DNA of 64,000 nucleotides from Kocuria rosea subsp. polaris (GTDB lineage: Bacteria; Actinomycetota; Actinomycetes; Actinomycetales; Micrococcaceae). The notes below the pieces were generated by a model. That model saw only the letters and a program-made list of their open reading frames with translations, made no database searches and was not told the origin of the DNA. Shown in pieces: positions 51,056 to 58,317 of the stretch; the stretch's first letter is position 1, and each line of letters starts with the position of its first letter. The stretch lies in assembly GCF_001483755.1 (NCBI RefSeq), contig NZ_LQBK01000002.1, positions 1 through 64,000 of the forward strand. Reading direction: 5' to 3'. The position numbers and the translations under genes were made by a program.

Positions 51056-51125
51056 GTCCCGTGCTGCGTCCTCTGCGGACCCCTCTGCCGAGTCCCGTGC
51101 TGGGCCTTCTGCTGGGTCCTCTGCC
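51054..51125. repeat. Two tandem 36 bp repeats at the end of the STAND gene
   Basis: Units 51054-51089 and 51090-51125 both begin GAGTCCCGTGCTG and end TCTGCC, with about six differences; a third copy starts (GAG) and stops. The first unit overlaps the stop codon of the STAND gene. Rich in CTG/CCT words, non-coding; function unknown. Confidence 0.65.
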
Positions 51126-51134
51126 GAGGGCGGC

Positions 51135-52883
51135 TCACTTCGCGTCCGCGTAGGACTCCACCACGGCCACGCTGACGGGGAACTCCACGGGGATCCGCCC
51201 GAACACCAGCCGGGCCGCCTGCTCGGCGCAGCCGCGGACCAGCTCGGCGGCCCGCTCGGCGTCCTCCCGTGCGCAGTGCAGCACGACCTCGTCGTGCAGG
51301 AAGAACACGAGCTCCGCGTCGACGCCCTCCCGCGCCAGCGCCGAGCGGATGGCGCCCATCCAGCACACGGCCCACTCGGCCGCCGTGCCCTGGACCACGA
51401 AGTTGCGGGTGAACCGGCCCTGGCCGCGGGCCATCGCCCCGGCGCGCCGCTCGGCCTCCGCGGTGGCGGTGTCCCGCTGCGCCGCGTCCCACTCCGGGCC
51501 CGGCCGGGGGGACCAGCGGCCCAGGTGCGTGCACACCTGCCCGCCCGTCTCGCCCACGCGCGCCGCCCGCTCCACGTAGTCCACGGCGCGGGGGAACATC
51601 CGGGCCAGGTGCGGCATGAGCCGGCCCGACTGGCCGGTGGTGGCCCCGTACATCGCGCCCAGCATCGCGACCTTCGCCTGCGGGCGCTCGGTCAGCTCCG
51701 AGCCCCGCTCCTCGCCGAGGTCCGCGATGGCCTGGTAGAGGTCGCGGCCGCGGGACGCGGCGGCCAGGGCGTCGTCGTGGGCCAGCGCCGCCAGCACGCG
51801 CGGCTCGAGCTGGGCGGCGTCGGCCACCACGAGCACGCGCCCCGGGTCCGCCCGCACGGCGTCCCGCACCACGTGCGGGATCTGCAGGGCGCCCCCGCCG
51901 CGGGCCGACCAGCGTCCGGTGACCACCCCGCCCACCACGTACTCCGGGCGGAAGCGGCCGTCCCGCACCCACGTGGCCAGCCAGTGCCACCCGTTGGCGC
52001 TGAGCAGCCGAGCCTGCTTCTTGTGCTCCAGGACCGGCTCGATCAGCTCCTGGCGCCGGGCGGCCAGGCCGGGCACGGCCCGCGCCCACTCCACGAGCTC
52101 CCACTGCCGGGTGCTCGTCACGTCGATCCCCGCCGCCCGCATGGCCTTGAGCAGCTCCTGCGGGGAGTCCGGGTTCAGCCCCGGGGCGTGCAGCGCCTCC
52201 CGCAGCCGGGCCACGGTCGCCTCCATCCGCGGGGGCCGCTCCCCGGGCGCCGGCTCGGGGCCCAGCGCGTCTTCCAGCAGGGCCCGGTGCACGTCCTCCC
52301 GCCAGGGCACCCCGGCGTGCTGCATCTCCGCGGCGATCAGCGCGCCCTGGGACTCCGCGGCCAGGAGCAGGGTCAGCCGGCGCGGGTCCACGGCGCCCGC
52401 CACCGCGGTGAGCTGCGCGCGCAGCTCCTCGACCAGCACCGCCGTGCCGGGGCCCGTGGCCCGGGGAAGGTCGAAGAGGCTGGACTGGTCCTCGGCGGGG
52501 GACGGCGGCGGGAGCAGCCCGGGGGCCTCGTCGGCGGGCAGCGGGGCGAGCACCGGCTCGTAGGGCAGCGGGCCCTCGGCGCCGGACCCGTGGGCGGTGG
52601 CGGCCGTGGCCAGGATCGCCTGGCACAGCCGCAGGTCGTGGCAGCGCTCCACCCGGGCGCCGGCGGCCAGCAGCTGCGGATAGACCGCGCCCGTGCGCTC
52701 CCAGGTCCAGCGCGGCGGGGTGGACCCGTCCCGCCGGGCGGTCTCCTCGCGCCCGGTGACGAACGCCGCCAGCTCCCCGGCGGGCACGTCGATCCCGGGG
52801 CCGTCCGGGGCGCCGGCGCCCGTCAGGGGCTGGACCCGGTGCCCGCCGCCGCCGTCCTGCGCTGGTCCCACCACGATGTGCAT
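51135..52883 (-). CDS. Family A DNA polymerase (bifunctional 3'-5' exonuclease/polymerase type)
   Basis: A 582-residue polymerase I-like protein, shorter than PolA and without the 5'-nuclease. Polymerase motif A is VADAAQLEPRVLA (DYSQIELR in PolA, so the second residue is changed from Tyr to Ala), motif B is RPQAKVAMLGAMYGATTG with the Arg/Lys that bind dNTP, and motif C is FFLHDEVVLH with the catalytic Asp. The N-terminal third is weakly exonuclease-like, and its metal-binding acids are not obvious. Such accessory family A polymerases are widespread in actinobacteria and their role is unclear. Start ATG 52883 (MHIVVGPAQDG) rather than the upstream ATG 52901. Confidence 0.85.
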   Translation of the reverse strand: MHIVVGPAQDGGGGHRVQPLTGAGAPDGPGIDVPAGELAAFVTGREETARRDGSTPPRWTWERTGAVYPQLLAAGARVERCHDLRLCQAILATAATAHGSGAEGPLPYEPVLAPLPADEAPGLLPPPSPAEDQSSLFDLPRATGPGTAVLVEELRAQLTAVAGAVDPRRLTLLLAAESQGALIAAEMQHAGVPWREDVHRALLEDALGPEPAPGERPPRMEATVARLREALHAPGLNPDSPQELLKAMRAAGIDVTSTRQWELVEWARAVPGLAARRQELIEPVLEHKKQARLLSANGWHWLATWVRDGRFRPEYVVGGVVTGRWSARGGGALQIPHVVRDAVRADPGRVLVVADAAQLEPRVLAALAHDDALAAASRGRDLYQAIADLGEERGSELTERPQAKVAMLGAMYGATTGQSGRLMPHLARMFPRAVDYVERAARVGETGGQVCTHLGRWSPRPGPEWDAAQRDTATAEAERRAGAMARGQGRFTRNFVVQGTAAEWAVCWMGAIRSALAREGVDAELVFFLHDEVVLHCAREDAERAAELVRGCAEQAARLVFGRIPVEFPVSVAVVESYADAK

Positions 52884-53027
52884 CCGCCCATTGTCCTGCA
52901 CGGGTCCGTCACGCTAGGCCGGTGCCCGGACTGCACACGCCCCCGGGCCCGCGGGGACCCGGTGCGCCGTCCACAGCGGCGCCCCGGCCCCCGACGGTCC
53001 GGCCCCGGCCGCCCCGACAGTGGGGCC

Positions 53028-54113
53028 ATGAGCACCGCCGCCCACCTCCCCGCCCCGGCCCCTCCGCTGCCCGCCCCCGGAGCCCGTGCCCGCACCGTGC
53101 GGCTCGTCAGCGACGACGCCGGGCTGCGCGCCACGGTCGAGCGCGTCTGCGCCGCCGCCGGCGCCGACCTGCTGGCCGACCCGCCCGGCGCGCCGCCGCC
53201 GGGCACGACCGCGGATGTCGACCTCGTGGACGTGCGCCACGCCGTGCGGGGCCGGGTCCGGCCCGGCACGGTGCTCGTGGGCCGGCCCGAGGACCCGGGG
53301 GTCTGGGACCGTGCGGCCGAGCTCGGCGGCTGCGCCGTGGCCGTGCTGCCGGACGCCGCCGGGTGGCTCGCGGACCTGCTCACGGCCGGCCCGGGCGGGT
53401 CGGCCGGCCCCGCGGGCACGGGACGGGTGCTGGGCGTGCTCGGCGCCGTGGGCGGGGCCGGCGCCTCCACGCTGGCGTGCTGGCTCGCCGACCGGGCCGC
53501 GCACGAGGACCGGCCGGCCGTCCTCGTGGACGGGGACCGTGCGGGCTGCGGCATCGACGTCCTGCTGGGGCTCGAGGACCAGGACGGTCTGCGCTGGCCG
53601 GACCTGCTCCGGATCGCCGGGACCGTGCACGCCGAGCAGCTGTGGCCGGCCCTGGCCCGGACGGGGCAGCTGCGCTGGCTGTCCTGGGACCGCTCCCTGC
53701 CGGACGGGGCCGCCGCGCCGTACGCCGCCGTGCTCGAGGCGCTGCGCCGGGCGGCGGCCCTCGTCGTCGTGGACCTGGGACGGGCGGGGCCGGGCACGGC
53801 GGACACCGCGGCCCTGTGCGACGAGGTCCTCGTGCTGACGCCCCGGACGGTGCGCGGCGTGCTGGCCGCCCGGTGGGCCGCGGGCCTCCTGACGGGCGCC
53901 ACGGCCCGTCTGGTCCCGGCGGGGCTCGACGTCGCCGACGTCGACGACGCCCTCGCCGCCGCCACGACCGGTCTGCCGGTCGCGGGCTCCGTGCGCTTCT
54001 CCGGCGCGGTGCCCGAGGCCGCCGAGACGGGCCGCCTGCTCGAGGCGGGCCGCTCCCGCCGGCTCGCCCGGGACGTGGCGCACCTGCTCGAGACCGTCGG
54101 GGTCCCCCGGTGA
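53028..54113 (+). CDS. Ssd/CpaE-like septum-site or pilus ATPase
   Basis: A 361-residue MinD/CpaE-like protein that opens the second Tad locus. Residues 20-120 are a degenerate receiver-like domain. The P-loop region reads LGAVGGAGASTLACWLAD, in which both lysines of the KGGxGK[ST] deviant Walker A motif are replaced (Val and Ala), so normal ATP hydrolysis is doubtful. This is typical of the actinobacterial Ssd (Rv3660c-like) family, linked to septum site control and placed before Tad genes. The stop overlaps the tadA GTG. The start ATG 53028 has only GTGGGGCC upstream. Confidence 0.87.
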   Translation: MSTAAHLPAPAPPLPAPGARARTVRLVSDDAGLRATVERVCAAAGADLLADPPGAPPPGTTADVDLVDVRHAVRGRVRPGTVLVGRPEDPGVWDRAAELGGCAVAVLPDAAGWLADLLTAGPGGSAGPAGTGRVLGVLGAVGGAGASTLACWLADRAAHEDRPAVLVDGDRAGCGIDVLLGLEDQDGLRWPDLLRIAGTVHAEQLWPALARTGQLRWLSWDRSLPDGAAAPYAAVLEALRRAAALVVVDLGRAGPGTADTAALCDEVLVLTPRTVRGVLAARWAAGLLTGATARLVPAGLDVADVDDALAAATTGLPVAGSVRFSGAVPEAAETGRLLEAGRSRRLARDVAHLLETVGVPR

Positions 54114-55315
54114 GCGCCGCGCTCCCCTGCCGGCCGCCCGCGCTGCCGCCCGCCCTGCTGGACGACGTGCGGGACCGGCTGCTGTCCGCCCCCGGTCCGG
54201 TCACGGACGCCGACATCGCCGAGGCCGTGCGCGCCGGCGGCAGGGTGCTCGGGGCCGCCGGCACCCTGCGCGCGGTGCAGGCCGTGCGCGCCGAGCTGAC
54301 CGGTCTCGGCCCGCTCGAGCCGCTGCTGCCGCACCGCGGGCTCACCGACGTCTACGTCAACGGGCCGGACCAGGTGTGGCTCGAGACCGAGTCCGGGGTG
54401 CGGCGCGTTCCGTCCCCCTTCGGCTCCGACGCCGAGGTGCGCGCCCTGGCCGTGCGCCTCGTCACCGCCGCGGGACGGCGGCTCGACGCCGCCCACCCGT
54501 GCGCGGACGTCCAGACGGCCGCCGGCTACCGGGTGCACGCCGTGCTCCCGCCCGTCTCCACGGGAGGGACCCTGCTCTCCGTCCGCTTCCGGAGCACGCG
54601 GACCCTGTCCCTGCCGGACCTCGTGGCCGCGGGGACCGTCGACCCCGGCACCGCCGAGCTGCTGGTGGGCGCCGTGCGCGCGGGCGCCGGCTTCCTGGTC
54701 AGCGGCGCCACCGGGGCGGGGAAGACGACCGTGCTCAACGCCCTGCTCTCCTGCGTCCCCGAGCACGAGCGGATCGTGCTCATCGAGGACGCCGCCGAGC
54801 TGCGCCCCGAGCACCCCCACGTGGTCGGCCTGCAGGCACGCCACGCCAACACCGAGGGCGCGGGCGGCATCGACCTGGCGGAGCTCGTCCGGCAGGCCCT
54901 GCGGATGCGGCCGGACCGGCTCGTGGTGGGGGAGTGCCGGGGCGCCGAGGTCCGCGAGCTGTTCACGGCCCTGAACACCGGCCACGCCGGGGCGGGCACC
55001 GTGCACGCCAACTCCGCGGAGGCGGTCCCCGCCCGGCTCGCGGCCCTCGGCGCCCTGGCCGGGATGAGCCGGGAGGCCGTCACGCTGCAGGCCGCGAGCG
55101 CCCTCGACCTGGTCGTGCACGTGGCGCGCGCGGGAGGACGCCGGGAGGTGCGGGCGGTGTCCCTGCTCGAGGACCGCGCCGACGCCCTCGTCACGGTGCC
55201 CGCGGCGGTCCGGGACCGCGACCGGGTGCGCCGCGGTCCCGGCTGGGACGGGCTGTGCGCCCTGCTCGGGCGTGTGCCTGCCGCCGGCGAGGAACCCGCG
55301 GGGCAGCGGCCGTGA
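54110..55315 (+). CDS. TadA-type secretion ATPase, second locus
   Basis: A 401-residue CpaF/TadA family ATPase, about 80 residues shorter at the N-terminus than the copy at 16826. Walker A VSGATGAGKTTVL is near residue 197; RIVLIEDAAELRPEHPHVV, LVVGECRGAEVRELFTALNTG and GTVHANSAEAVPARLAALG are the Asp, Walker B and His boxes. It would power the second pilus. Starts and stops overlap by GTGA with both neighbours, so the first four genes of the locus form one tight operon. Confidence 0.93.
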   Translation: MSAALPCRPPALPPALLDDVRDRLLSAPGPVTDADIAEAVRAGGRVLGAAGTLRAVQAVRAELTGLGPLEPLLPHRGLTDVYVNGPDQVWLETESGVRRVPSPFGSDAEVRALAVRLVTAAGRRLDAAHPCADVQTAAGYRVHAVLPPVSTGGTLLSVRFRSTRTLSLPDLVAAGTVDPGTAELLVGAVRAGAGFLVSGATGAGKTTVLNALLSCVPEHERIVLIEDAAELRPEHPHVVGLQARHANTEGAGGIDLAELVRQALRMRPDRLVVGECRGAEVRELFTALNTGHAGAGTVHANSAEAVPARLAALGALAGMSREAVTLQAASALDLVVHVARAGGRREVRAVSLLEDRADALVTVPAAVRDRDRVRRGPGWDGLCALLGRVPAAGEEPAGQRP

Positions 55316-56076
55316 GCACCGCCGCGGTCCTCCCCCTGGCTCTCTGCCTGTGCCTCGCCGGGGGCGCGGCGGCGCTGCTCGCCGGGCCGGTCCACCGTGT
55401 CCGGTCGGTCGCGCGGGCCCACGCCGGCGCGATTCCCGCGGTCCCGTGGCGGGCCCGGTTCCGGCGCGACGCCGCGGCGGAGGCCGCCGAGTGGGTCGCG
55501 CTGCTGCGCCGGCTGGCGGCGCTGCTGCAGGCGGGCCGCTCCCCGGCGGCCGCCTTCGACGGAGCGGCTCCCGCCGGGGACGGGGGCTCTTGCACGGGCA
55601 CCGGCCGGCACCTCGGGACGCTGTGCGCCTCCGTGGCGGCCGCCGCCCGGCTGGGGCTGGGCGTCTCGACCGCTCTGGCGGCGGTGCCCGCCCCGGCGCT
55701 CGGCCACCGTCCGCTGGAGCGGCGGGCGGCCGCCACCACGGCCGAGCTCTGCCTGTGCTGGGAGGTCTCGGAGCGCACCGGCGCGCCCCTCGCGGCGCTG
55801 CTCGGCGGCCTCGCCGACGCCCTCGAGGCGGAGCTGGACGCCGAGGCGGCACGCGGCACCGCCCTGGCCGGCCCCCGCTCCACCGTCCGGATCCTGACGT
55901 GGCTCCCGGTGCTCGGGATCGGGCTGGGCATGCTCATGGGCGTCGATCCGCTGCGCACGCTCCTCACCACCCCCTGGGGGCTGGCCGCCCTCGTCGGCGG
56001 TGCGGTGCTCACGGGCCTCGGACGGGTGTGGACGCGCACGCTGATCGGCCGCGCCGAGGCGGTGGGGGCGCGATGA
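55312..56076 (+). CDS. TadB-like inner-membrane protein, second locus
   Basis: A 254-residue GspF-type protein, smaller than TadB of the first locus. An N-terminal membrane segment (residues 4-25) and a C-terminal pair (about 195-240: LPVLGIGLGMLMGVDPL and GLAALVGGAVLTGLG) flank a short cytoplasmic domain with WVALLRRLAALLQAGRSPAAAF and CWEVSERTGAPLAALLGGLADALE. The second domain half matches the SERTGAPLA core of the GspF fold. GTG start overlaps the tadA stop; its own stop overlaps the next ATG. Confidence 0.85.
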   Translation: MSTAAVLPLALCLCLAGGAAALLAGPVHRVRSVARAHAGAIPAVPWRARFRRDAAAEAAEWVALLRRLAALLQAGRSPAAAFDGAAPAGDGGSCTGTGRHLGTLCASVAAAARLGLGVSTALAAVPAPALGHRPLERRAAATTAELCLCWEVSERTGAPLAALLGGLADALEAELDAEAARGTALAGPRSTVRILTWLPVLGIGLGMLMGVDPLRTLLTTPWGLAALVGGAVLTGLGRVWTRTLIGRAEAVGAR

Positions 56077-56633
56077 CCGCCCTCGCGGCACCCGCCGCCG
56101 GACTGCTCCTGCTGGCCGCCGCGGTGCTGGCCGTGCTCCCGTCCCGCGCCCGGCTCCGGAGGACGTCCGGGCCGGCCGCCCGCCGGCCGCACGGCACGGA
56201 CGTCTCCGCCGGCGTCCTCGTGGAGCTCACCGCCGCCATGCTGGACGCCGGCCTGCCCCTCGGGGAGGCCGTGGCCGTGCTGGGCGGGAGCCGGAGGGAC
56301 GCCACCGGGACCGTCCTGGAGGGGGTGGGCGCCCGGCTGCGGCTGGGGCTTCCGTGGCACACGGCGTGGGCCTCGGCGGGGGAGCTGCCCACGCACCTGG
56401 CCGACTACCGCGAGGCGCTCACGTTCACCGCGACCTCCGGGGCACCCTCGGCCCGGAGCCTGCGCGCGCAGGCCGCCCAGGTGCGGCGGGCGGCCTACCG
56501 GCGCGCCGAGCGGGCCGCGGAGTCGCTGTCGGTCCAGCTCGTCCTGCCGCTGGGTCTGTGCTCCCTGCCGGCCTTCGTCTGCTGGGGCGTCCTGCCGGTC
56601 GTGCTGGGACTCGTCCCCGAGGTGTTCGGATGA
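56073..56633 (+). CDS. TadC-like inner-membrane protein, second locus
   Basis: A 186-residue short GspF-type membrane protein. An N-terminal hydrophobic segment (residues 3-22) and a C-terminal one (LVLPLGLCSLPAFVCWGVLPVVLGLVPEV by key residues LPLGLC-LPAF) flank LVELTAAMLDAGLPLGEAVAVLG, similar to other TadC proteins. It partners the preceding TadB-like protein. ATG 56073 overlaps the stop before it (ATGA). Confidence 0.84.
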   Translation: MTALAAPAAGLLLLAAAVLAVLPSRARLRRTSGPAARRPHGTDVSAGVLVELTAAMLDAGLPLGEAVAVLGGSRRDATGTVLEGVGARLRLGLPWHTAWASAGELPTHLADYREALTFTATSGAPSARSLRAQAAQVRRAAYRRAERAAESLSVQLVLPLGLCSLPAFVCWGVLPVVLGLVPEVFG

Positions 56634-56792
56634 CACGCCGCGCCCGGAGCCGCGGGCCCCCGACCGCGGGGACCGGACCCGCTCCGCACCGGGTCCACGC
56701 CGTGCGCGGCCTCCGGGAGCGCTCCGGCATCGCCGCGTCTCCCGTGCCGCACCGCCGTGCTGCACTGCTCGTCCCGCAGCCGCACGCACTCA

Positions 56793-56900
56793 TCCCGTGC
56801 GGGCCATCCCGTGCGGACCGTCCGGTGCGGACCTTCCAGCACACCCCGTCCAGCACCTGTTCGTCCTGTTCGTCCTACTCGTCACTGTTCGTCCTGCTCG
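56793..56900. repeat. 14 bp and 9 bp tandem repeats before the DUF4244 pilin gene
   Basis: The 278-base gap between tadC and the pilin gene holds three contiguous 14-mers close to TCCCGTGCGGACCG (56793-56834), then four 9-mers close to CTGTTCGTC (56857-56865, 56866-56874, 56875-56883, 56885-56893) and a partial one. They end just before the AAAGGAACGT ribosome site. Nothing else recognisable lies in the gap, and the first half (56634-56792) is featureless G+C-rich DNA. Confidence 0.65.
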
Positions 56901-56911
56901 AAAGGAACGTC

Positions 56912-57211
56912 ATGTCCCAGCTCCAGATCTCCCAGCCCCGGTCCGCGCGGAGGCGCCGCAGCCTCTCGGGGCTCGCACCGGGGACCATCACGGGGGCCCG
57001 TCCCGCCGCGCCGTCCGTCCGCGGGACCACCGGGGCGCCGCCGCGCCCGCCCGCCCGGACCGGGGACGCGGACCTCGGCGCGACCACCGTGGAGTACGCC
57101 ATGGTCGTGCTGGCCGCCGCGGCCTTCGGCGGCGTCATGGCCGCGGTGCTGTCCTCCGGGCAGGTGCGCGAGCTCCTGACCGCGATCGTCGAGAAGGCGC
57201 TCGGCGTCTGA
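56912..57211 (+). CDS. DUF4244 pilin-like protein, second locus
   Basis: A 99-residue protein. A long basic leader ends GDADLG, then ATTVEYAMVVLAAAAFGGVMAAV: glycine, a +5 glutamate, tyrosine, and a hydrophobic helix, exactly the processing pattern of the Flp pilin at 13264. DUF4244 is therefore best read as the major pilin of the second Tad system. The ATG has AAAGGAACGT upstream; the same frame is open back to an ATG at 56630 overlapping the tadC stop, but that would add a repeat-encoded leader and is unlikely. A large hairpin follows the stop. Confidence 0.87.
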   Translation: MSQLQISQPRSARRRRSLSGLAPGTITGARPAAPSVRGTTGAPPRPPARTGDADLGATTVEYAMVVLAAAAFGGVMAAVLSSGQVRELLTAIVEKALGV

Positions 57212-57213
57212 GC

Positions 57214-57269
57214 GTCCGCCCGCAGGGGCCGCGGCGCCGCACCCGGCGCCGCGGTCCCTGCGGGCGGAC
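57214..57269 (+). terminator. Very long hairpin after the DUF4244 pilin gene
   Basis: Two 26-base arms (57214-57239 and 57244-57269) pair throughout with a single G-T wobble around the four-base loop CACC, starting two bases after the stop. There is no T run. It would stabilise the pilin message and limit read-through to the TadE-like genes, as proposed for the hairpin at 13474-13514. Confidence 0.8.
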
Positions 57270-57328
57270 CTCTTCCGTTCCGCCCGGCCCCCGCCACCAC
57301 GCACCCCGTTCCGCCCGAGGAGAACGCC

Positions 57329-57865
57329 ATGACCGCCGACCGACCCCCTTCCCGTCCAGCCGGTCCGCGCCCGCGGGGTCGTTCCCGGTCCCGTCCCGGG
57401 ACCCGTCCTCGGCTCCGCACCCGGGCTCTCCCCGGGTCGCGCTCCCGTCTCCGCTCCCGATCCATCCCCTGGTGCTCCCCCGGGTCCCGGTCGCGGCCCG
57501 CAGTACCGGACCGCGGCGCTGTCACCGCCGAGACCGCCGTCCTCCTGCCCGCGATCGTGCTGCTCCTGGCCGTGCTCCTGGCCGCCGCCGCGGCGGGGAT
57601 GACCCTGATCCGGTACGAGGAGGCGGCGCGGGCCTCGGCCCGGGCCGCCGCCCGCGGCGAGAGCGCCGCCGTGGTGCGCGCCACGGCGCTGCGCGTGGCC
57701 GGGGAGGACGCCGCCGTCCGGCTGGGCGGGAGCGCCGGGACGGCGACGGTCACCGTCACCGGCCCCGCCCCCGGCGTCCTCGGGACCTGGGGCGGCTGGG
57801 AGCTGCGCGCGGACGCCGCCGCGGAGACCGAGGGAGCCGGGGCCGCCGGTGAACACGGTGGCTGA
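57329..57865 (+). CDS. TadE-like pseudopilin, second locus
   Basis: A 178-residue protein. The first 60 residues are an Arg/Ser/Pro-rich leader made of repeating RSRPG/GSRSR words. Then DRG-AVTAETAVLLPAIVLLLAVLL gives a prepilin-like cleavage site with +5 glutamate and a membrane helix, followed by an extracellular domain. The leader is far longer than in the TadE at 13541 and is probably removed by the prepilin peptidase. ATG 57329 follows CGAGGAGAACGCC. The 3' end overlaps the next gene by 17 bases. Confidence 0.83.
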   Translation: MTADRPPSRPAGPRPRGRSRSRPGTRPRLRTRALPGSRSRLRSRSIPWCSPGSRSRPAVPDRGAVTAETAVLLPAIVLLLAVLLAAAAAGMTLIRYEEAARASARAAARGESAAVVRATALRVAGEDAAVRLGGSAGTATVTVTGPAPGVLGTWGGWELRADAAAETEGAGAAGEHGG

Positions 57866-58313
57866 GCGCACGGTGACTGAGTGCCCGATGTCGGAAAGCC
57901 CGGTGCCGCGGGGCCCGCAGGGGCGCCGCCGCGGTCGTGACCGGGACGGCGACCTCGGGAGCGGCACGGTGCACGCACTGACGCTCGCCCTGGTGCTCGG
58001 CGTGCTGCTGCTGACCGTGCTGCTGCTCGCGCAGGCGGGCATCGCGACCCACCGCGCCGGCAAGGCCGCCGACCTCGCGGCGCTCGCCGCCGCCGACACC
58101 GCCCGGGGCCTCGTGGCCGGCGACCCGTGCGGCACGGCCGAGCGCGTGGCCCGGGAGAACGGGGCGCGGCTCGAGCGGTGCGAGCTCCTGGAGCCGGAGC
58201 GCGTCGTCGTCGACGTGCGCACCACCGTGGCCCTCGACGGGCCGCTCGCCCGGATCGGGTCCGCCCGCGGCGTGTCCCGGGCGGGGCCGCCGGAGGCCAC
58301 CGGCGCTCCGTGA
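57849..58313 (+). CDS. TadE/Rv3654c-like pilus protein, second locus
   Basis: A 154-residue protein with a single membrane segment (VHALTLALVLGVLLLTVLLLAQAG) followed by IATHRAGKAADLAALAAADTARG, the pattern of Rv3654c-type TadG-like proteins. It lacks the +5 glutamate, as does the TadG-like protein of the first locus. Two cysteines (DPCGTAE, LERCELLE) may form a disulfide outside. GTG 57849 overlaps the TadE-like gene; later in-frame starts such as ATG 57888 are possible. Last gene of the locus, facing the helicase gene. Confidence 0.8.
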   Translation: MNTVAERTVTECPMSESPVPRGPQGRRRGRDRDGDLGSGTVHALTLALVLGVLLLTVLLLAQAGIATHRAGKAADLAALAAADTARGLVAGDPCGTAERVARENGARLERCELLEPERVVVDVRTTVALDGPLARIGSARGVSRAGPPEATGAP

Positions 58314-58317
58314 GGAC

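Noticed and set aside
46567-51153. Very long open frames opposite or alongside real genes, for example 1528 codons at 46567-51153, 1389 at 58432-62601 and 980 at 31976-34918
   Set aside because: They are Arg/Gly/Ala/Pro-rich shadows produced by the high G+C content; the alternative frame has clear domains, and these have none.
56630-57211. Longer start of the DUF4244 gene at ATG 56630, overlapping the tadC stop
   Set aside because: It would add about 94 residues encoded by tandem repeats and lacks a ribosome site; ATG 56912 has AAAGGAACGT.
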